Shown here in pieces: positions 9,007-20,397 of a stretch of 60,860 nt of DNA. Source of the stretch: an uncultured Candidatus Saccharibacteria bacterium (lineage in GTDB: Bacteria; Patescibacteriota; Saccharimonadia; Saccharimonadales; Saccharimonadaceae); assembly GCA_946548715.1 (NCBI GenBank), contig CAMNPZ010000003.1:1-60860 (forward strand), in the 5' to 3' direction. Within the stretch, counting starts at the first letter, position 1. Each line of letters starts with the position of its first letter. Made by a program: the position numbers and the translations under genes. The notes below the pieces were generated by a model. The model was not told the origin of the DNA, ran no database searches, and was given only the letters and a program-made list of their open reading frames with translations.

Positions 9007-11889
9007 TTATGGCTTCACAATGCATCTTAGTGCGAAGGCATCCCATTTGTTGTAGGCTTTAACTGGTGTGACTTCGTTATTGCGATAGCCGAGGCGGAAG
9101 GCGTTGCTATTGTTCGATGCGGTTGCACTCCAGAGACGTCCGTAGCTACCGCGACCGCCGGATTGAGTTTGGTTAAAGTCGCCAGAATAGATGAAGTTAT
9201 TTGGGAAGGATACTAGGCCGCTGTCGTTGTTGGTAGCTCCACCGTTGACGCTGCTATTAAGCACGGCTAACTCGCCTCCCGTACCAGCGGTTGGTAAACG
9301 CCAGCCTGCAGGGCAGATATCACCTGCCACATGGCCGCTCGACATGGCATAGGTGCCATTGCCGGCTGAAGCAGTGTACCAGTTGTACATCATGCCATAA
9401 CTGTACCATTGGGCAGGCGAACTTGCTGTTGCCGAGGCAGAAAGACTGCGGTTGAGATTATTGCTGTTAAAGGCGACTTGGTCGATACAGGTGCTATTAT
9501 TACCAGTATTGCCACCGCACATGGTATTGGATGTGCTAGATGATGGGGCGGCGGAAATGAAGGCGGTGGTTGGGTTATTGGTGTTGCTACTCGAGAAGGT
9601 TGTGGTTGAAGGATCGAGGCGGAGGTTTTCAATCATCCAGCAATTACCGTCTGCGAGCTTGGCGACTGCGTATGTGTTGTTATCGCGATTGTCGGTGAGG
9701 GCTAAAATGTTTCCAGTGGACATGGCGTTACATTTGACGTTATCGAAGGTTTGAAGTGTGTCATTGATGTCGGCTGGGAGCCAAACGGCGTATAGAGTAA
9801 TGAGGTTGTTACTATCTGCATGACTTGTGAAGCTACTGTCGGTTGAAACGACTTGGTTTGGTCCAAAGATTTCGATGGTTTGGCCGTTAATTAGCTTGGT
9901 GGCAGCATCATCATCATGGCTCCAACCAACAAAACCATAGCCGGCACGGGAATAGTTACTTGCTAAGAGAGTTAGAGATGCATTGATAGATATTTGGGAA
10001 GTTGGCATGGTGCCCGCGTCGGCTCCGTTGCCATTATAGGTAACTGAGAAGATGGGTTGCCAAATGGCGTATAGGGTTAACGTGTCGCCACTTACTAGAC
10101 CCATGGCACTTGCGGCGTTACTTACTGACCCGCCTTCTAGGACGATAGTGCCGGTACCATCAGCTTTAGTATTCCAATAAAGGAAGGTAGCGTTTTGTTT
10201 TGTAAATGTATTACTGTCAGCTGTGGCGGTGGTAAAATCTACGCCTGTTCGATCTGTCATAGTGCCAGTACCACCATTGGAGTCATAGTGGATGTTGCCG
10301 ATGATTGAACTATTATTAGTGGCAATGCAGCGGATGGCTTGACCACGGTATTTGGGGTTGGAATTTGAATTCATATTGATTGCAGTTGGACGAAGCCAGA
10401 GATTGTAGGAACGTATTGCGGTGTAATTGCTGGCAGAAAAATATCCACCCGAAACACCTCGGTTAAGACTACTATTAGCGCGCCATTCGCCACTATAGAT
10501 ATAGTTTAATGGGAAGTTGCGCCAACGCTTTGAACCGTTGAGCCCGGTATTTCCTGATTCTTGGTTGTTGCCTGAACCATTGTAGGCCTTATCAAGGACA
10601 GCCAATTCACCGTCGATGCCATATCCGGTAGGTAAGTGCCAGCCGGCTGGACAGAGGTCACCTTCGACGATTATGCCTGCATTTGTAAGTGCATACGTGC
10701 CATTGCCTGCTGTGGCGGCAAACCAGTTATAGTATACTCCATAGGAATACCATGAGCTTGTAGTGTCAGCGGTGTCATGTGCGGCCGTCAACCCTCGATT
10801 GATATTGTTAGTATTAAATTTTACTTGGTCGATGCAGGCTGAGTTGGTGTTTTCGCAGAAGGAATTGCTAGATGCTGGGTGATTATTGATTGCGGTTATA
10901 AATGACGCTGTTGGTTTATTGGTATTACTGCTGGTGATCTGGAGGTCTTGGTCCGATAGATCTAGACGTAGATTTTCCATCATCCAACATTTGTTGTCAG
11001 CATATTTAGTAATGGCATAGGTACTACCATCGCGAGTATCCGTAAGTGCTGTGATATCACCAATACTCATACTGTCGCAGCCTTGCCAATCTTGTAAGTT
11101 ACCGGCTGATTGTACCCAATTAGCATAAAGTGACAACCCTTCTTGCGATAAATCTCCAGTCGTGATAGTTTGAGCAGGTCCATAATTAGTACCGGTCCCG
11201 TCGGCGCTAGTATTCCAACCAGCAAAGCCATAGCCAGCGCGAGAATAGTTAGATGCCATGAGGGTAGTGTCGGTATTTGAACTGGCGGGTTGGTCAGGCA
11301 TTGTTCCGGTACCGTCGTCGTTATTACCATAGTAGCAAATGTTTTCGGCGAGGCAGGGTTCGAAGTTCGCCACAATGATAATATCAAACGAATTGGTATA
11401 AGTACCGGCTGCGATATTGGTTGGTACTTTGACGCCAAAAGTGAGTGTGTGTTGGTTGGCGCCACTGGACGAAGTTTTGAACAGTTTTACAGCAGTGTTC
11501 GGATCTGGGATGGCTGAATAATTTGCGCCATTGTCTGTACTAAATCCATAACCATTACCGAGTTGACTAACTGGAATACTTGTTGACCCACTTGGCATTG
11601 TGAAAGTCGGTATTACCTTTGTGTTGTCTGTCGTATTAATAAGATCGGTTGAATTGTTGTTGTTTGCTAGTTTAATCGTGTAGCCTGAGGAGCTAGTGGT
11701 GGATGCCGTGATGGTTTGATTGGCGGTCCCAAATTCACCAGGCTGCAAAGTCATATTGACAGTATCGACGGAAATCGAAATAGAGGGGTCCGATTCAGCA
11801 AAAGCTGACTGCCCAATGAGGCTCAAGCCGAAAATGATACCGAACAGAAAAAGTCCATTCAAAATAACATTTTTCCTCCACACTCTCAT
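9007..11889 (-). CDS. secreted surface protein with two FISUMP-like domains and InlB-type repeats
   Basis: Signal peptide; CWM[MI]ENLRLD, GDICPAGWRLPT, ALRCIV (FISUMP-like); YGFAGWNTSADGTGTNYGP-type repeats. Confidence 0.85.
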   Translation of the reverse strand: MRVWRKNVILNGLFLFGIIFGLSLIGQSAFAESDPSISISVDTVNMTLQPGEFGTANQTITASTTSSSGYTIKLANNNNSTDLINTTDNTKVIPTFTMPSGSTSIPVSQLGNGYGFSTDNGANYSAIPDPNTAVKLFKTSSSGANQHTLTFGVKVPTNIAAGTYTNSFDIIIVANFEPCLAENICYYGNNDDGTGTMPDQPASSNTDTTLMASNYSRAGYGFAGWNTSADGTGTNYGPAQTITTGDLSQEGLSLYANWVQSAGNLQDWQGCDSMSIGDITALTDTRDGSTYAITKYADNKCWMMENLRLDLSDQDLQITSSNTNKPTASFITAINNHPASSNSFCENTNSACIDQVKFNTNNINRGLTAAHDTADTTSSWYSYGVYYNWFAATAGNGTYALTNAGIIVEGDLCPAGWHLPTGYGIDGELAVLDKAYNGSGNNQESGNTGLNGSKRWRNFPLNYIYSGEWRANSSLNRGVSGGYFSASNYTAIRSYNLWLRPTAINMNSNSNPKYRGQAIRCIATNNSSIIGNIHYDSNGGTGTMTDRTGVDFTTATADSNTFTKQNATFLYWNTKADGTGTIVLEGGSVSNAASAMGLVSGDTLTLYAIWQPIFSVTYNGNGADAGTMPTSQISINASLTLLASNYSRAGYGFVGWSHDDDAATKLINGQTIEIFGPNQVVSTDSSFTSHADSNNLITLYAVWLPADINDTLQTFDNVKCNAMSTGNILALTDNRDNNTYAVAKLADGNCWMIENLRLDPSTTTFSSSNTNNPTTAFISAAPSSSTSNTMCGGNTGNNSTCIDQVAFNSNNLNRSLSASATASSPAQWYSYGMMYNWYTASAGNGTYAMSSGHVAGDICPAGWRLPTAGTGGELAVLNSSVNGGATNNDSGLVSFPNNFIYSGDFNQTQSGGRGSYGRLWSATASNNSNAFRLGYRNNEVTPVKAYNKWDAFALRCIVKP

Positions 11890-12077
11890 ACATTCTATTT
11901 TATCATAAACGTGATGAATATACTATATATTTTATGTGTAAAAATGGTATATTTTTTTGTTTGAATTGTGGATAAAAGCACTTGCATAATGAAATTATAT
12001 GATTTATAATGGTTATATATAAATATTGTGGAGTAATAATAGAGTGTATTTAGGTGTTAATGAACTGCGAGGTTACT

Positions 12078-15000
12078 ATGAAAGTAGGTAAGAAAGTTTT
12101 GTCTGCTATCTGCGTGGTATTTTTGACTTTCTTTTGCACTTTGGGCTTTTCCTCTAATAGCGTGTTCGCTGTGGCGACGCAGAGCACGATTTCGATGTCG
12201 ATACAATCTGGCTCGCTCTCGGTCAATTTGATGCCTGCGGTGGGAGGTACTTTTGGCGAGTCGGGTAATGCAACTTTATCAGTTACTACTGATAATTATA
12301 CTGGCTATAAATTATCCTTAAGTATGGGCGATGGCACCAGCTTGCTTAACGAGAATGGCGATGAAATTACCTCGATTTCATCGGCGATTTCGAACCAGAC
12401 TTTTTCAACGAGCTCCGCTTATAATAATAAATGGGGGATTAAACCGAATCAGTATATTTCGAGTTCTGGAGGTATTGATACTGTAGTGAATAATACGGAT
12501 TTTCTACCGGCGCCATCTGACCAAGGTTTAGTGATCGATAAAACATTTGCTGCCAATAGTATAGCTAATACCTATACTCTTTCGTTTGGTACGAGAGTCG
12601 ATATGTCGTTGCCGGCGGGAACTTATACGAATACTTATGTTTTGACAGCCGTCGCGAATTCTATCGTCTTTAACGTGACATATGACGATAATACGACAGA
12701 TACCGTGACGAACATGCCGACGCCTAATCCGCAACCTACTACAATTGACGGTGGTACTCCTGCAGAAGATAGTTATGTAACTCTTTCCGACGTAACGCCA
12801 GTGCGAAATGACAAGAAGTTTGCTGGATGGTGCGATGTGGCTACGGGCACTGATGCTGCATCTGGTGATGATACGTGCTCTGGTACTCTATATAAAGCTG
12901 GTGATGAATTGCCGGTGGATCAGACTGCTGGGCCTAACATAACTTTGTATGCTGTATGGGTGGATACTCTTTTCCCGGTGGTGTGGAATCAAATGGGTGC
13001 CTGTGAATTTCATGGTGCGACAAATGGCAATATTACTGGTTCTGCATGTAGTGATTATCATAATGTTAGGTTTATTGATACTGGGGTAGCTTTGTATAGC
13101 CAAGCAAATTACTTGAAGGATTTTGAGATTCATTTCACGCTCGATCATTACCTTCCTAGCGAACAAGTAAACTATTTCGGATCTGAAGATAATAACCAAC
13201 AAACTTTTGTTAATGATAAGCTTGGTTCCCATGCTGCTGATGGAAAGGCTCCTGGCGTGACGGTAAGACGAGCTACAAGTAACATCGACTTTAATTCGAA
13301 GTTCGGTGATGAGCAGGAAAAGAAAGAGATACCCTATGCGCAAGTTCATGACGTCTCGATGTTTAGATTGGACAATAAGATTTATTATAGCTATGATGGT
13401 GGACCGTTGGTATTTCTACAAGATATCACTGGATTTAACCAACAGTTTGATCTTACGACCTGGTTTGGTGCATATCCTCGGGATGATTGTGATGGTAGCC
13501 AAGGTCCTTGCACTAACGCCAAACGTATTCCTGAGGCGACTATGTCAAATATGTATATTAAGCTTGGCGAGTATTCTGACGATGATATTCATACGATTAA
13601 TTTCAAGATAAATGACGGTACGACTGCTGATGGAGCAACTTATTTGATAAAGGATGGTAATTCACTGACAACTTTGCCCGATGCACCAACTTATGCTGAC
13701 CATTTATTCCAGGGTTGGTTTACTGCCCAGTCGGGCGGAACCCAGGTAACCGCTTCGACAGTACCGTCCGCTTCCGCTGATTATTATGCACACTGGTTGG
13801 GTACGGTTGCGATTGCTGATATTGATAATCCTGTGATTACGTTAGAGCCAGATGACACAGAAACAATTGTCGTGAACAACGCTTCTGAACTTGAACCGTA
13901 TACGTTTAGTTCAAGCAATGATAACGTTGCAACAGTGAATCAAACTACTGGAGAAATTACTGCTATTGGCCCTGGTATGGCAATTATTACTATGACTGGT
14001 GCAACTTCTGGAGAAACTCAGACTATTGATGTAACGGTGACTGGTCAGGTGATTCACGTCTCCTTTGATTCGCAAGGTGGTACTCCAGCATCTTATACTT
14101 GGGATGTGGGTGATGGTTCATCCTTCTCAACGCTTCCAGCGCCAACTAAAGAAGACCATGAGTTTGCGGGGTGGTGGACTGGTACTAACGGTACTGGCAC
14201 AGAGCTTACGACGTCTACGGTGTTTGATGAAAACACGCCAACTCAGTATTATGCAAATTGGACTGAAATAGTTTATGTCTGTAGAATTGCAACTTCACTT
14301 CATACTGAAACTTGTAGTAAGTCTAATGGTAATGGTTGCCGTAAGGCCGGTTGGGCTAGCAATGCAAACAATACAATAATAGAATATGGTCACTTGGTGA
14401 GTAAGGCAGAAGAGACGCATGGTGCTGCTTATGATTGCGATGTTGATTATGATGGAACATATGATTCTGAAAATGAAAGATTCTATTATTTCGGCACCGA
14501 GAATGGCAACGCTAAATTTATCCATTATAAAAATATGCCAGATAATAGTACGGATAAGTTGAATCCAAGCGTAGTCTACAATTCAGCGATTGCGCTGCTT
14601 CCAAATTACGAATTAGATCAGCAGAATCCTCTGGTACCAGTGTGGGATAATCCGCATCTTATAACACACACTACTGGTACTTACGCTGGTAAGGCTGCAC
14701 GATTTATGACTTATCCTGAAATTACTGGTGGTCTCTGGAGTGGCGGCACCAATCATATAACTCCTAGTGACCCAGTGAGCACTTATTTATTCGAACAATC
14801 AAATTTTGCGACAAATAATGCGACAGATGGTATTTGGCTCGAGGAACAACCTAGCTTTAAGAATAGAATTCAAACGAATAGCCTTACGCTAACTCATGGC
14901 AGTACAACTGCAAATGCTGCGCGTGCTACGATTGATGTTCCGGTTGAATATGTCCAGCCATATGTCGAGACTGAGACCTACGATATCACCTTTGATCCAC

Positions 15001-18000
15001 ACAATGAAACAAGTTCTTGGACTGAAACAATTGATGCAGGAGATGACCTAAGTGATGTTTATCCTGCCACGGATCCATCTTATACGGATCATCTATTCCA
15101 GGGTTGGTTCACGGCTGCAACTGGTGGCTCGCAAATTTCAAGTAGCACCGAACCAAGCGGTGACACCACTTACCATGCGCAATGGCTCGGGACGGTAGCG
15201 CTGGCTACGGTGGCAGATGACAATATCTCGGTAACTACTGGCAGTACTGCGACTGTTACAGTAACCAACGCAGCTAATCTCGAAGGCTTCAGCTTCTCAT
15301 CTAGTGATCCAAATGTAGCAACGATTGACTCTTCAACTGGTGTAATAACGCCAGTGGCAGCTGGTACGACAAATATTTCAATTACGGGTGCTACTTCTAG
15401 CATTACTAATCAGATTGCAACTGTAACGGTGACGCCGCCTGTAGTTCAATATACAGTTTATTTCAATCCACATAATGGTGAACCTAATTCAAGTGCGACT
15501 GTGACTGCTGGGCAGCAAATTGGCAGCAGCAATATCCCGGCAGATCCAACTCCAAGTGGCACCGACGAAGTATTCATGGGATGGTTTACTGCAGCGACTG
15601 GCGGTACCGCTGTAGATGGTACAACTACGCCAAGTGCTGATGGCGAAACTTATCACGCTCAGTACAAGAAGATTGTCTGTAAAGTGGAAACTTCGAGTGC
15701 AAACCTTCATACTCATGATACAAACGTCGCCTACGGTCAAATTGCTAGTAGCACTACTCCGCAAGCAGGCGATGCTTACAACTGCGATGTTGATTATGAT
15801 GATACTTATAGTGCAGCAAATGAGCGCTTCTACTATGTAGGTCAAGATGAGAATCATAATGCTGTGCTCGTGGCCTGGAACAGCTATTATGGCGGTACAT
15901 GGGCTCCAGGTACCAGCAGTGATACTCTTTATAGTTACACGGACGCCCTTCAACAACTTCCGGCAAACACTAGTGGGGCTTGGGATAATCCTGGTCTCAT
16001 AGAGCAAGAGACCGGGAAAGCAGCAAGATTTACGACACGCGCCGAGCTTGCTTCTGCTTGCAACACGACTCTTAGTGGATTGACTGGAACTGACGCCATT
16101 GTACCTTGTGATTACTTCATGGAGCATTCTGCTTATGATGGTAACGGCCGCTCTGCGCTATGGCTAGCGAAGGAAGGCTCTGAGCAATATCGTATCCATA
16201 CCGGTAGCGGTAACCGTAAGGTAAGCACTTCAACTGGCACTAGTATGGTGCGCCCAACTATCGTAGTACCAGATAAGCTAATTGAAAAGTTTTCACCTAC
16301 ATATTTGGATGTTACTAATGCTGTTATATCAAATGATTTGATTCTTGCTGTAGGTGATCAGATTACAATCGTAGTTGGTAATGCCTCGCAGCTTGAACCT
16401 TACACCTTTAGCTCTGCCGATCCTTCAAAGGCTACAGTTGATACTAATACTGGTGTAATTACGGGTGTTGGTGCCGGAACAACAAACATTATCATGACAG
16501 GTTCACAATCTGGTTTATATAAATACTTAGAAGTAACCGTCGCACCGGCCCCGACGACGAGTTGGACTGTAACATTCAATGCCAATGGTGGCTCGCTCGA
16601 TAATGGGGCTTCTAGTACTAGAACTGTTGATGATGGCGATGTGGTGGGCGCTTTACCGACTGCTAGTAAGCCGAACTATAGATTCTTTGGTTGGTATACG
16701 GATGATGGCACTTTCTATACTGAAGTATATCCCGAAGAAACTGTAACCGCTGACATTACTTATTATGCAAAATGGGTAGAAGATACATCTAGCTTCCCAA
16801 TCGAATGGGCTGAAATCAATGAATGTATATTTACTGGTGCTGCAGTAACTGGTACCTATTGCGGGAATACTAGTAGTAGTCAATATTATATCGATACCGC
16901 TGTCCAATTATTTACTCAGGCTAATTACGACAAAGATTTTGAAGTTGGGTTTACAATTACCGAATATAGTCCCAGTAGTCAGATCCCAACTCAGGGCAAC
17001 CAAGCAACTTTCGTAAGTTTCAAGAAGGAAGATAGAGCCAACAATTATCCTGGTTTTGTGGTCCGGCGTTATTCTACTTCTAATTACATTGAAATCACTT
17101 CGAGATGGAAAGGTGATTCTGCATCGTTGTCATTGCATGATTTTGCTTCAACTACCAAGACCGTGAAGCTACTTAAGCGAAAAGAAGTCGAGCAAGGGAA
17201 TACTTATTACAGAGTTTATTACTCAGTAGATGGCAGTGCTTGGACGCTATACGAAGATATAACTAACAAAACACATTTCGAATTTGATACTAAGGTTTGG
17301 TTTGGTGGTGCTGCGAATTCCAATGGTACCTCACCGATGCGTCCTTTGGTCGGGAAGATGACTGATATGTATGTAAGACTTGGCGTTGACAGTGATTATA
17401 CGGTTGAGCTAGATGCAAATGGTGGAACTTTGCCGAGTGGTTTCCAAAATCCTTATACTATTACGGCTGGTAGTTCGGTAGGAACATTACCAACACCAAC
17501 TGCGCCGAGTGCAAATTATACCTTTGGTGGCTGGTATAATGGTAATACTTTGGTGAGCGATGGTACGCAATATATCCCACAGAGTAACGTTACATTAGTC
17601 GCTGATTGGGTCTACCAATCTTCGAATACTCCTGTAGTATTTGATGTATCTAATAATGCTACTCGTGGCTTCCAGGCCTTGTCTAGCGCATGGGCGCAGA
17701 GCCCCGTCAATTTAACTACCTTTAATGAAGCTAGCCCAATAAATAATTCGACTTGGGGCGACACTACAGAGTTGTCAGAATTACAATACTGGGAAGCTGT
17801 TCGTAGTAACTTTATCAATAATCAATGCTTTATCCAGACTAGTACTGCTTATAATACAAATAGTGATGCGGTAAAGCCGTTATCTGCTTTGTCAAATTGG
17901 ACAAGTGGATCGGTTGATTGCTCGAAGCCTGACGTATATGATACGAAGATTAATGCGGCTCTCACTGTTCGTCTCAATGACTCTCAAGGTGCTGTAGTTA

Positions 18001-19121
18001 CTTATGCTAAAGCAGATAATGGTATTATTCATAATATGATTCCGGGGCAAACCTACTATTGGGAGAAAACTGATGATAGTTCGGTGTATGGTTATGTGAC
18101 GGCGACTTCTAATGGTTCGAGTACTGGTACTCGTTGGGTTGATACTGATGTTGTCCGTAACGTACGTGACCTTGGTGGTTTGCCAGTAACTTATACGGAT
18201 AGCAATAATCAAACTGTGACTGGTACTCTCGCCTATGGTAGATTATTCCGCGGTGAAAAGATGCAGAATGTGTCGGCTAGCGAGTTTACGAATCTTGGGA
18301 TTACGACGGAGTATAATGTTGGTGATGAATATAGCAGTGATACTCATCTGTCCGACTATCATCTTAATACCGTGATTCATTATAACTTTGACTACAATTC
18401 TGGCGATGAAAATAACGCTAACTCCAACTATATGAAAGCTTGGACTGCGGTGACGAATATTATGACTGATATTACAAACACTAACACTACCAAGAATATT
18501 TACTTCCACTGTCGCGTAGGAGCAGATCGAACTGGAACAGTAGCATATCTTCTAGAAGGTCTCCTTGGCGTGCCGGACGAACAAAGGTATGAAGAATATG
18601 GTTTGACGAATGTGTCTGGGTTGTATGATAGAACTAGGTATTATAAGGAGAAATCAAGTTCAAATAATCTAAAGTTCGTCTTCATGATGGGATACGTAAA
18701 GACGAATGCCGACATTCTCAACTGGTACATGAGTAATCCAAATTCCGATATGAATCTAGTGCAAGCCTTTAGGTCCGCCATGACTGTGACGAGTGGTAAC
18801 GGTGGTGGTTCTGGACAGCAAGGAACTAATAACGCTCCGGCTAATACTAACAGTGTTTCACCACTTAGTATGCAGATGATGGCCGGTAGTAACACGAGTG
18901 ATCAAACTGATGATGGCTCAGAGATTAATTCGAATTCTAACACTTCGGATAGTAGCTACTCGGCTCCGCTAGGTGTAACGCAGACAACAGAGTCTACCGC
19001 TACTACTGAAACCTCTAACTCATTTGATGCTGGTCAGCTAGCACTTGCGGCAGTTGGTGTGGCAGCAGCGGGTGCAGTTGCGTATGCTGCAATAAGGCAT
19101 GATCAACAAAAAGAGTCTTAA
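12078..19121 (+). CDS. giant surface protein: InlB-type and Big2-like repeats plus C-terminal tyrosine-phosphatase-like domain and TM anchor
   Basis: Signal peptide, Big2-like YTFSSSNDNVATVNQTTGEITAIGPGMAIITMTG, RNVRDLGG ... HCRVGADRTG catalytic loop, C-terminal LALAAVGVAAAGAVAYAAIRHDQQKES. Confidence 0.87.
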   Translation: MKVGKKVLSAICVVFLTFFCTLGFSSNSVFAVATQSTISMSIQSGSLSVNLMPAVGGTFGESGNATLSVTTDNYTGYKLSLSMGDGTSLLNENGDEITSISSAISNQTFSTSSAYNNKWGIKPNQYISSSGGIDTVVNNTDFLPAPSDQGLVIDKTFAANSIANTYTLSFGTRVDMSLPAGTYTNTYVLTAVANSIVFNVTYDDNTTDTVTNMPTPNPQPTTIDGGTPAEDSYVTLSDVTPVRNDKKFAGWCDVATGTDAASGDDTCSGTLYKAGDELPVDQTAGPNITLYAVWVDTLFPVVWNQMGACEFHGATNGNITGSACSDYHNVRFIDTGVALYSQANYLKDFEIHFTLDHYLPSEQVNYFGSEDNNQQTFVNDKLGSHAADGKAPGVTVRRATSNIDFNSKFGDEQEKKEIPYAQVHDVSMFRLDNKIYYSYDGGPLVFLQDITGFNQQFDLTTWFGAYPRDDCDGSQGPCTNAKRIPEATMSNMYIKLGEYSDDDIHTINFKINDGTTADGATYLIKDGNSLTTLPDAPTYADHLFQGWFTAQSGGTQVTASTVPSASADYYAHWLGTVAIADIDNPVITLEPDDTETIVVNNASELEPYTFSSSNDNVATVNQTTGEITAIGPGMAIITMTGATSGETQTIDVTVTGQVIHVSFDSQGGTPASYTWDVGDGSSFSTLPAPTKEDHEFAGWWTGTNGTGTELTTSTVFDENTPTQYYANWTEIVYVCRIATSLHTETCSKSNGNGCRKAGWASNANNTIIEYGHLVSKAEETHGAAYDCDVDYDGTYDSENERFYYFGTENGNAKFIHYKNMPDNSTDKLNPSVVYNSAIALLPNYELDQQNPLVPVWDNPHLITHTTGTYAGKAARFMTYPEITGGLWSGGTNHITPSDPVSTYLFEQSNFATNNATDGIWLEEQPSFKNRIQTNSLTLTHGSTTANAARATIDVPVEYVQPYVETETYDITFDPHNETSSWTETIDAGDDLSDVYPATDPSYTDHLFQGWFTAATGGSQISSSTEPSGDTTYHAQWLGTVALATVADDNISVTTGSTATVTVTNAANLEGFSFSSSDPNVATIDSSTGVITPVAAGTTNISITGATSSITNQIATVTVTPPVVQYTVYFNPHNGEPNSSATVTAGQQIGSSNIPADPTPSGTDEVFMGWFTAATGGTAVDGTTTPSADGETYHAQYKKIVCKVETSSANLHTHDTNVAYGQIASSTTPQAGDAYNCDVDYDDTYSAANERFYYVGQDENHNAVLVAWNSYYGGTWAPGTSSDTLYSYTDALQQLPANTSGAWDNPGLIEQETGKAARFTTRAELASACNTTLSGLTGTDAIVPCDYFMEHSAYDGNGRSALWLAKEGSEQYRIHTGSGNRKVSTSTGTSMVRPTIVVPDKLIEKFSPTYLDVTNAVISNDLILAVGDQITIVVGNASQLEPYTFSSADPSKATVDTNTGVITGVGAGTTNIIMTGSQSGLYKYLEVTVAPAPTTSWTVTFNANGGSLDNGASSTRTVDDGDVVGALPTASKPNYRFFGWYTDDGTFYTEVYPEETVTADITYYAKWVEDTSSFPIEWAEINECIFTGAAVTGTYCGNTSSSQYYIDTAVQLFTQANYDKDFEVGFTITEYSPSSQIPTQGNQATFVSFKKEDRANNYPGFVVRRYSTSNYIEITSRWKGDSASLSLHDFASTTKTVKLLKRKEVEQGNTYYRVYYSVDGSAWTLYEDITNKTHFEFDTKVWFGGAANSNGTSPMRPLVGKMTDMYVRLGVDSDYTVELDANGGTLPSGFQNPYTITAGSSVGTLPTPTAPSANYTFGGWYNGNTLVSDGTQYIPQSNVTLVADWVYQSSNTPVVFDVSNNATRGFQALSSAWAQSPVNLTTFNEASPINNSTWGDTTELSELQYWEAVRSNFINNQCFIQTSTAYNTNSDAVKPLSALSNWTSGSVDCSKPDVYDTKINAALTVRLNDSQGAVVTYAKADNGIIHNMIPGQTYYWEKTDDSSVYGYVTATSNGSSTGTRWVDTDVVRNVRDLGGLPVTYTDSNNQTVTGTLAYGRLFRGEKMQNVSASEFTNLGITTEYNVGDEYSSDTHLSDYHLNTVIHYNFDYNSGDENNANSNYMKAWTAVTNIMTDITNTNTTKNIYFHCRVGADRTGTVAYLLEGLLGVPDEQRYEEYGLTNVSGLYDRTRYYKEKSSSNNLKFVFMMGYVKTNADILNWYMSNPNSDMNLVQAFRSAMTVTSGNGGGSGQQGTNNAPANTNSVSPLSMQMMAGSNTSDQTDDGSEINSNSNTSDSSYSAPLGVTQTTESTATTETSNSFDAGQLALAAVGVAAAGAVAYAAIRHDQQKES

Positions 19122-19159
19122 GTTTTACGAATAACGGTTTATGTGGTAAACTAGAGCTT

Positions 19160-20359
19160 ATGGATATATTTTTAGGTGTGATGGGGGTAATGATAGTAAT
19201 ACTATTAATTGTAGTGATTGTTTTATTATTGCGTAAGAACTCTAGTAGTAGTGATGAAGCGGATTTTAAGGCAATGCAAGAGCGTTTGATTCGGGTTGAG
19301 GGTGAAGTAGGTAAAATCAATCCTGCGATTGACCGGAATTTTCGTGAAAACCGGAAGGAGATTTCGGAGAATCTGGAACGCATGCAGAATAGTAATACGA
19401 AAAGTCTTGAACTACTGCGTTCTGGCAATGAAAAGAAACTTGAACAGATGCGCCAAAGTAACGAAAAAAGCCTAGAAGAAATGCGCGAGACGGTGGATGA
19501 GAAATTGAAGGCTTCGGTCGAGAAGAGGTTTAATGAGAGTTTTAAGTCGATATCGACACAGCTGACGCAAGTTTATCAAGGGTTGGGCGAGATGAAGAAT
19601 CTCGCGACGGGCGTCGGCGATCTGAAGAAAGTGATGGAAGGCGTGAAGACGCGCGGAATATATGGTGAAGTGCAGCTCGGTGCGATAATTGAAGATATTT
19701 TGAATAAGGCTCAGTATGAAGAAAACGTTGCAACAAAGAAAGGGAGCTCGGATAGGGTGGAGTTCGCGATTAAGATGCCAGGGAAGGATAGCGAAAGTTT
19801 GGTGTATTTGCCGATTGATTCGAAGTTCCCAGTAGAAAACTATTCACGCTTGATTGCGGCATATGATAATGGCGAGAAGGCCGAGATTGAGAAGTTTTCA
19901 AAGGCTCTCGCGACTGACGTGAAGGAGCAAGCTAAGAAGATTTCGACGAAATACCTTGATCCGCCGATGACGACGGATTTCGGGATGATGTTTGTGCCGA
20001 CTGAATCGCTCTATGCCGAGATTCTAAGGATTCCTGGTTTGTCGGACGAGGTTCGGCAAAAATACCATGTGTCGATTACAAGCCCATCAACTTTGCCGGT
20101 AGCACTGAATGGTCTCTTGATGGGATTCAAGACGGTGGCGATTGAGAAGCGCTCGGCCGAAGTGTGGCAGACGCTTGGTGCTGTGAAGACGCAATTTGGA
20201 AAGTTTGGCGACTTACTGGAGGGTGTACAGAAAAAGTTGCAGGAATCGGCTAATAAGATTGAATCGGCTAAGACCACTTCACGTTCAATTGAACGGAAGC
20301 TACGCGAAGTGGAAGAGTTGCCGGAGGCTGAATCGGTGAAGCTAATTGGTGAAGTTTAA
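19160..20359 (+). CDS. rmuC: DNA recombination protein RmuC
   Basis: N-terminal TM, coiled coil, RGIYGEVQLGAIIEDIL and LPIDSKFPVENY. Confidence 0.92.
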   Translation: MDIFLGVMGVMIVILLIVVIVLLLRKNSSSSDEADFKAMQERLIRVEGEVGKINPAIDRNFRENRKEISENLERMQNSNTKSLELLRSGNEKKLEQMRQSNEKSLEEMRETVDEKLKASVEKRFNESFKSISTQLTQVYQGLGEMKNLATGVGDLKKVMEGVKTRGIYGEVQLGAIIEDILNKAQYEENVATKKGSSDRVEFAIKMPGKDSESLVYLPIDSKFPVENYSRLIAAYDNGEKAEIEKFSKALATDVKEQAKKISTKYLDPPMTTDFGMMFVPTESLYAEILRIPGLSDEVRQKYHVSITSPSTLPVALNGLLMGFKTVAIEKRSAEVWQTLGAVKTQFGKFGDLLEGVQKKLQESANKIESAKTTSRSIERKLREVEELPEAESVKLIGEV

Positions 20360-20397
20360 TATTTGACTCGATTTGAGATTGCGGGTAGAATAGTAGT

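Noticed and set aside
9007-9200. DGR-like variable region at the C-terminus of the 9007-11889 FISUMP protein
   Set aside because: Codon composition there matches the rest of the gene; no GC3 jump or downstream hairpin.
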